Positions 6,886 to 7,667 of a DNA stretch of 7,667 bases are shown piece after piece. Positions within the stretch are counted from its first letter, which is position 1; every line of letters starts with the position of its first letter. The position numbers were made by a program, and so were the translations under genes. Source of the stretch: Chitinophagaceae bacterium UBA4412 (GTDB taxonomy: Bacteria; Bacteroidota; Bacteroidia; Chitinophagales; Chitinophagaceae). The stretch spans positions 3,332 through 10,998 of the forward strand of contig DGQO01000033.1 in the NCBI GenBank assembly GCA_002400445.1. The letters are read 5' to 3'. The notes under the pieces are model-generated. The model was not told the DNA's origin and made no database searches. It saw only the letters and a program-made list of their open reading frames with translations.

Positions 6886-7503
6886 CTACCATACCGGAAG
6901 TAGTTCTACCCGCTGACCGGGGGATAATAAAACGGTTTGAAACCCCATCCTTTTTGCGGTATCTGTATTAGGAAAAGAATCATCTATAAATAAGGTCTCT
7001 TCAGCCTGCATTTGCTGCTCCTCTAAAATAAAATTAAATATTTCTTCGCCAGGTTTTCGCAAACCTACGATGTGCGAATAGAAAATTTTATTAAAAAAAA
7101 CATCCAGTGAGGTATAGCCCGTTTGCTGCTGCAGCATCAGTTCAAAAGCTGCCAGGTGAATTGCATTGGTATTGCTGAGCAGGTATAGCGGATATTTTTG
7201 CTTTAGCCCGAGCAAAAAATCAAGGGTTGATTTCCGGAATTTCAACAACATAGCATTCCAGGCAAATTCAATATCGCCGATGCCGGTATTCTTCGGGGCA
7301 GCTTTTAGCATCACTTCGTAAAAAGCTTCAGGAGAAATATGCCCGGTTTCAAGTTTTGAAAACACTTCATCTGCTGTGTATTGCGAGTACATTTCTGTAA
7401 AGTTTTCAAATCCCAGGTTAATAAAAGCATTTTTTGTACGATCATAGTCCACATCCAATAAAACACCACCGAGGTCGAGAACCACATTTTTTATTTCTAC
7501 CAT
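6886..7503 (-). CDS. HAD-superfamily hydrolase, YihX-like (subfamily IA)
   Basis: The 205-residue product carries all four HAD motifs. Motif I is VLDLGGVLLDVD, with the nucleophile Asp10 and Gly12 in the usual second-Asp position. A helical cap occupies about residues 20-95. Motif II is LYLLSNTN with Ser110. Motif III is GLRKPGEEIF with Lys150. Motif IV is LFIDDSFPNTDTAKRMG with Asp174 and Asp175. The D-L-G-x-V form of motif I and the SNTN and GxRKP motifs recall E. coli YihX (alpha-D-glucose-1-phosphate phosphatase) and related proteins. It is probably a cytoplasmic small-molecule phosphatase; the substrate cannot be read from the sequence. The ATG is at 7501-7503. The stop (TAG, 6886-6888) is one base from the stop of the convergent DUF4834-like gene and I saw no strong terminator there, so transcripts may run into that gene antisense. 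Confidence 0.9.
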   Translation of the reverse strand: MVEIKNVVLDLGGVLLDVDYDRTKNAFINLGFENFTEMYSQYTADEVFSKLETGHISPEAFYEVMLKAAPKNTGIGDIEFAWNAMLLKFRKSTLDFLLGLKQKYPLYLLSNTNAIHLAAFELMLQQQTGYTSLDVFFNKIFYSHIVGLRKPGEEIFNFILEEQQMQAEETLFIDDSFPNTDTAKRMGFQTVLLSPGQRVELLPVW

Positions 7504-7516
7504 TTCTGTTTTTCGG

Positions 7517-7524
7517 CAAATATC
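7517..7524 (-). promoter_or_regulatory. Possible -7 element for the HAD gene
   Basis: On the minus strand this reads GATATTTG, one mismatch from TAnnTTTG, 13 nt before the ATG at 7503. No -33 partner was found at the right spacing, so the call is weak. Confidence 0.25.
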
Positions 7525-7534
7525 TGAATTTACT

Positions 7535-7542
7535 TACTTTTG
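7535..7542 (+). promoter_or_regulatory. Candidate -7 promoter element for the tRNA gene
   Basis: TACTTTTG matches TAnnTTTG exactly. Twenty nt upstream is TTTC (7511-7514), one mismatch from TTTG. Transcription would start near 7548, about 45 nt before the mature tRNA 5' end. The spacer to the tRNA contains a small hairpin, CCAGT (7560-7564) with ACTGG (7570-7574). Confidence 0.5.
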
Positions 7543-7592
7543 CTGCCTGCTTATCAAAACCAGTATAAAACTGGCAGCGAACCGTAAGCACC

Positions 7593-7666
7593 GGGCCTAT
7601 AGCTCAGTTGGTTAGAGCACCTGACTCATAATCAGGTGGTCCCTGGTTCGAGCCCAGGTGGGCCCA
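7593..7666 (+). tRNA. tRNA with anticodon CAT, probably tRNA-Ile2 (lysidine-modified)
   Basis: All arms fold. The acceptor GGGCCTA (7593-7599) pairs with TGGGCCC (7659-7665), with one G-T wobble, and the discriminator is A7666. The D stem is GCTC/GAGC with an AGTTGGTTA loop. The anticodon stem CCTGA/TCAGG encloses CTCATAA, giving anticodon CAT (7627-7629). The T stem CCTGG/CCAGG has the loop TTCGAGC. A CAT anticodon can be elongator Met, initiator Met or Ile2. Pair 1-72 is G-C, arguing against initiator. Pairs 4-69 and 5-68 are both C-G, as in E. coli tRNA-Ile2 and unlike its elongator tRNA-Met; these pairs are known recognition elements for the lysidine synthetase TilS. Automated tools may label this Met. 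The window ends one base after A73, with C, so a genomic CCA is possible but not shown. Confidence 0.95.
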
Positions 7667-7667
7667 C

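Noticed and set aside
6884..6905. Possible bidirectional terminator between the convergent genes (AACTAC at 6884-6889 with GTAGTT at 6900-6905)
   Set aside because: The stem is only 6 bp with a 10-nt loop and no T-tract follows on either strand.
1..7667. Search for CRISPR arrays, insertion sequences, integrase sites, toxin-antitoxin or defence genes
   Set aside because: No direct-repeat array, transposase, terminal inverted repeats or such protein motifs were seen. The tRNA at the right edge could host an integration site, but the window ends there.

Overview
The window reads as ordinary chromosomal housekeeping DNA from a Bacteroidota bacterium, most likely of the Chitinophagaceae type. Support for this comes from the rimP-nusA-infB gene order with a parvulin-type chaperone behind it, a very long Pro/Glu/Ala- and Gly/Arg-rich IF2 N-terminus, a small DUF4834-like membrane protein, start codons without Shine-Dalgarno sequences, and several matches to the Bacteroidota promoter consensus (TTTG, about 20 nt, TAnnTTTG). 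The species cannot be fixed from sequence alone.

Layout, left to right. (1) 1-149, minus strand: the first 49 codons of a gene resembling hflX, running off the left edge. (2) 150-254: a short spacer with an intrinsic terminator behind the next gene. (3) 255-1628, minus: an exported SurA/PpiC-like peptidyl-prolyl isomerase. (4) 1657-1691: an 11-bp perfect inverted repeat whose tail overlaps a possible surA promoter element. (5) 1737-4655, minus: infB (IF2). (6) 4728-5978, minus: nusA. (7) 6032-6496, minus: rimP. (8) 6497-6653: a divergent control region. It holds a strong promoter for the rimP operon, a terminator-like hairpin between that promoter and the rimP start codon, a 13-bp palindrome, and a -7 element almost touching the start codon of a rightward gene. 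(9) 6654-6884, plus: a 76-residue membrane-anchored DUF4834-like protein. (10) 6886-7503, minus: a HAD-superfamily hydrolase, convergent with the previous gene with a 1-nt gap. (11) 7504-7592: an 89-bp spacer with candidate promoters in both directions. (12) 7593-7666, plus: a tRNA with anticodon CAT. Its acceptor stem suggests tRNA-Ile2 (lysidine-modified) rather than elongator Met.

The genes form a gene-expression cluster. RimP matures the 30S subunit, NusA controls transcript elongation, pausing and termination, and IF2 brings initiator tRNA to the ribosome. The downstream SurA-like protein folds exported proteins and may be partly co-transcribed. HflX, if correctly identified, is a ribosome-splitting GTPase and would extend the translation theme.

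I found no mobile element, CRISPR array, phage gene, toxin-antitoxin pair or evidently new defence or metabolic system. The most interesting signals are regulatory: a canonical terminator hairpin in the rimP-nusA-infB leader, which could be an attenuator under NusA feedback; a 9-bp inverted repeat that takes in the infB start codon; and a possibly leaderless DUF4834-like gene.
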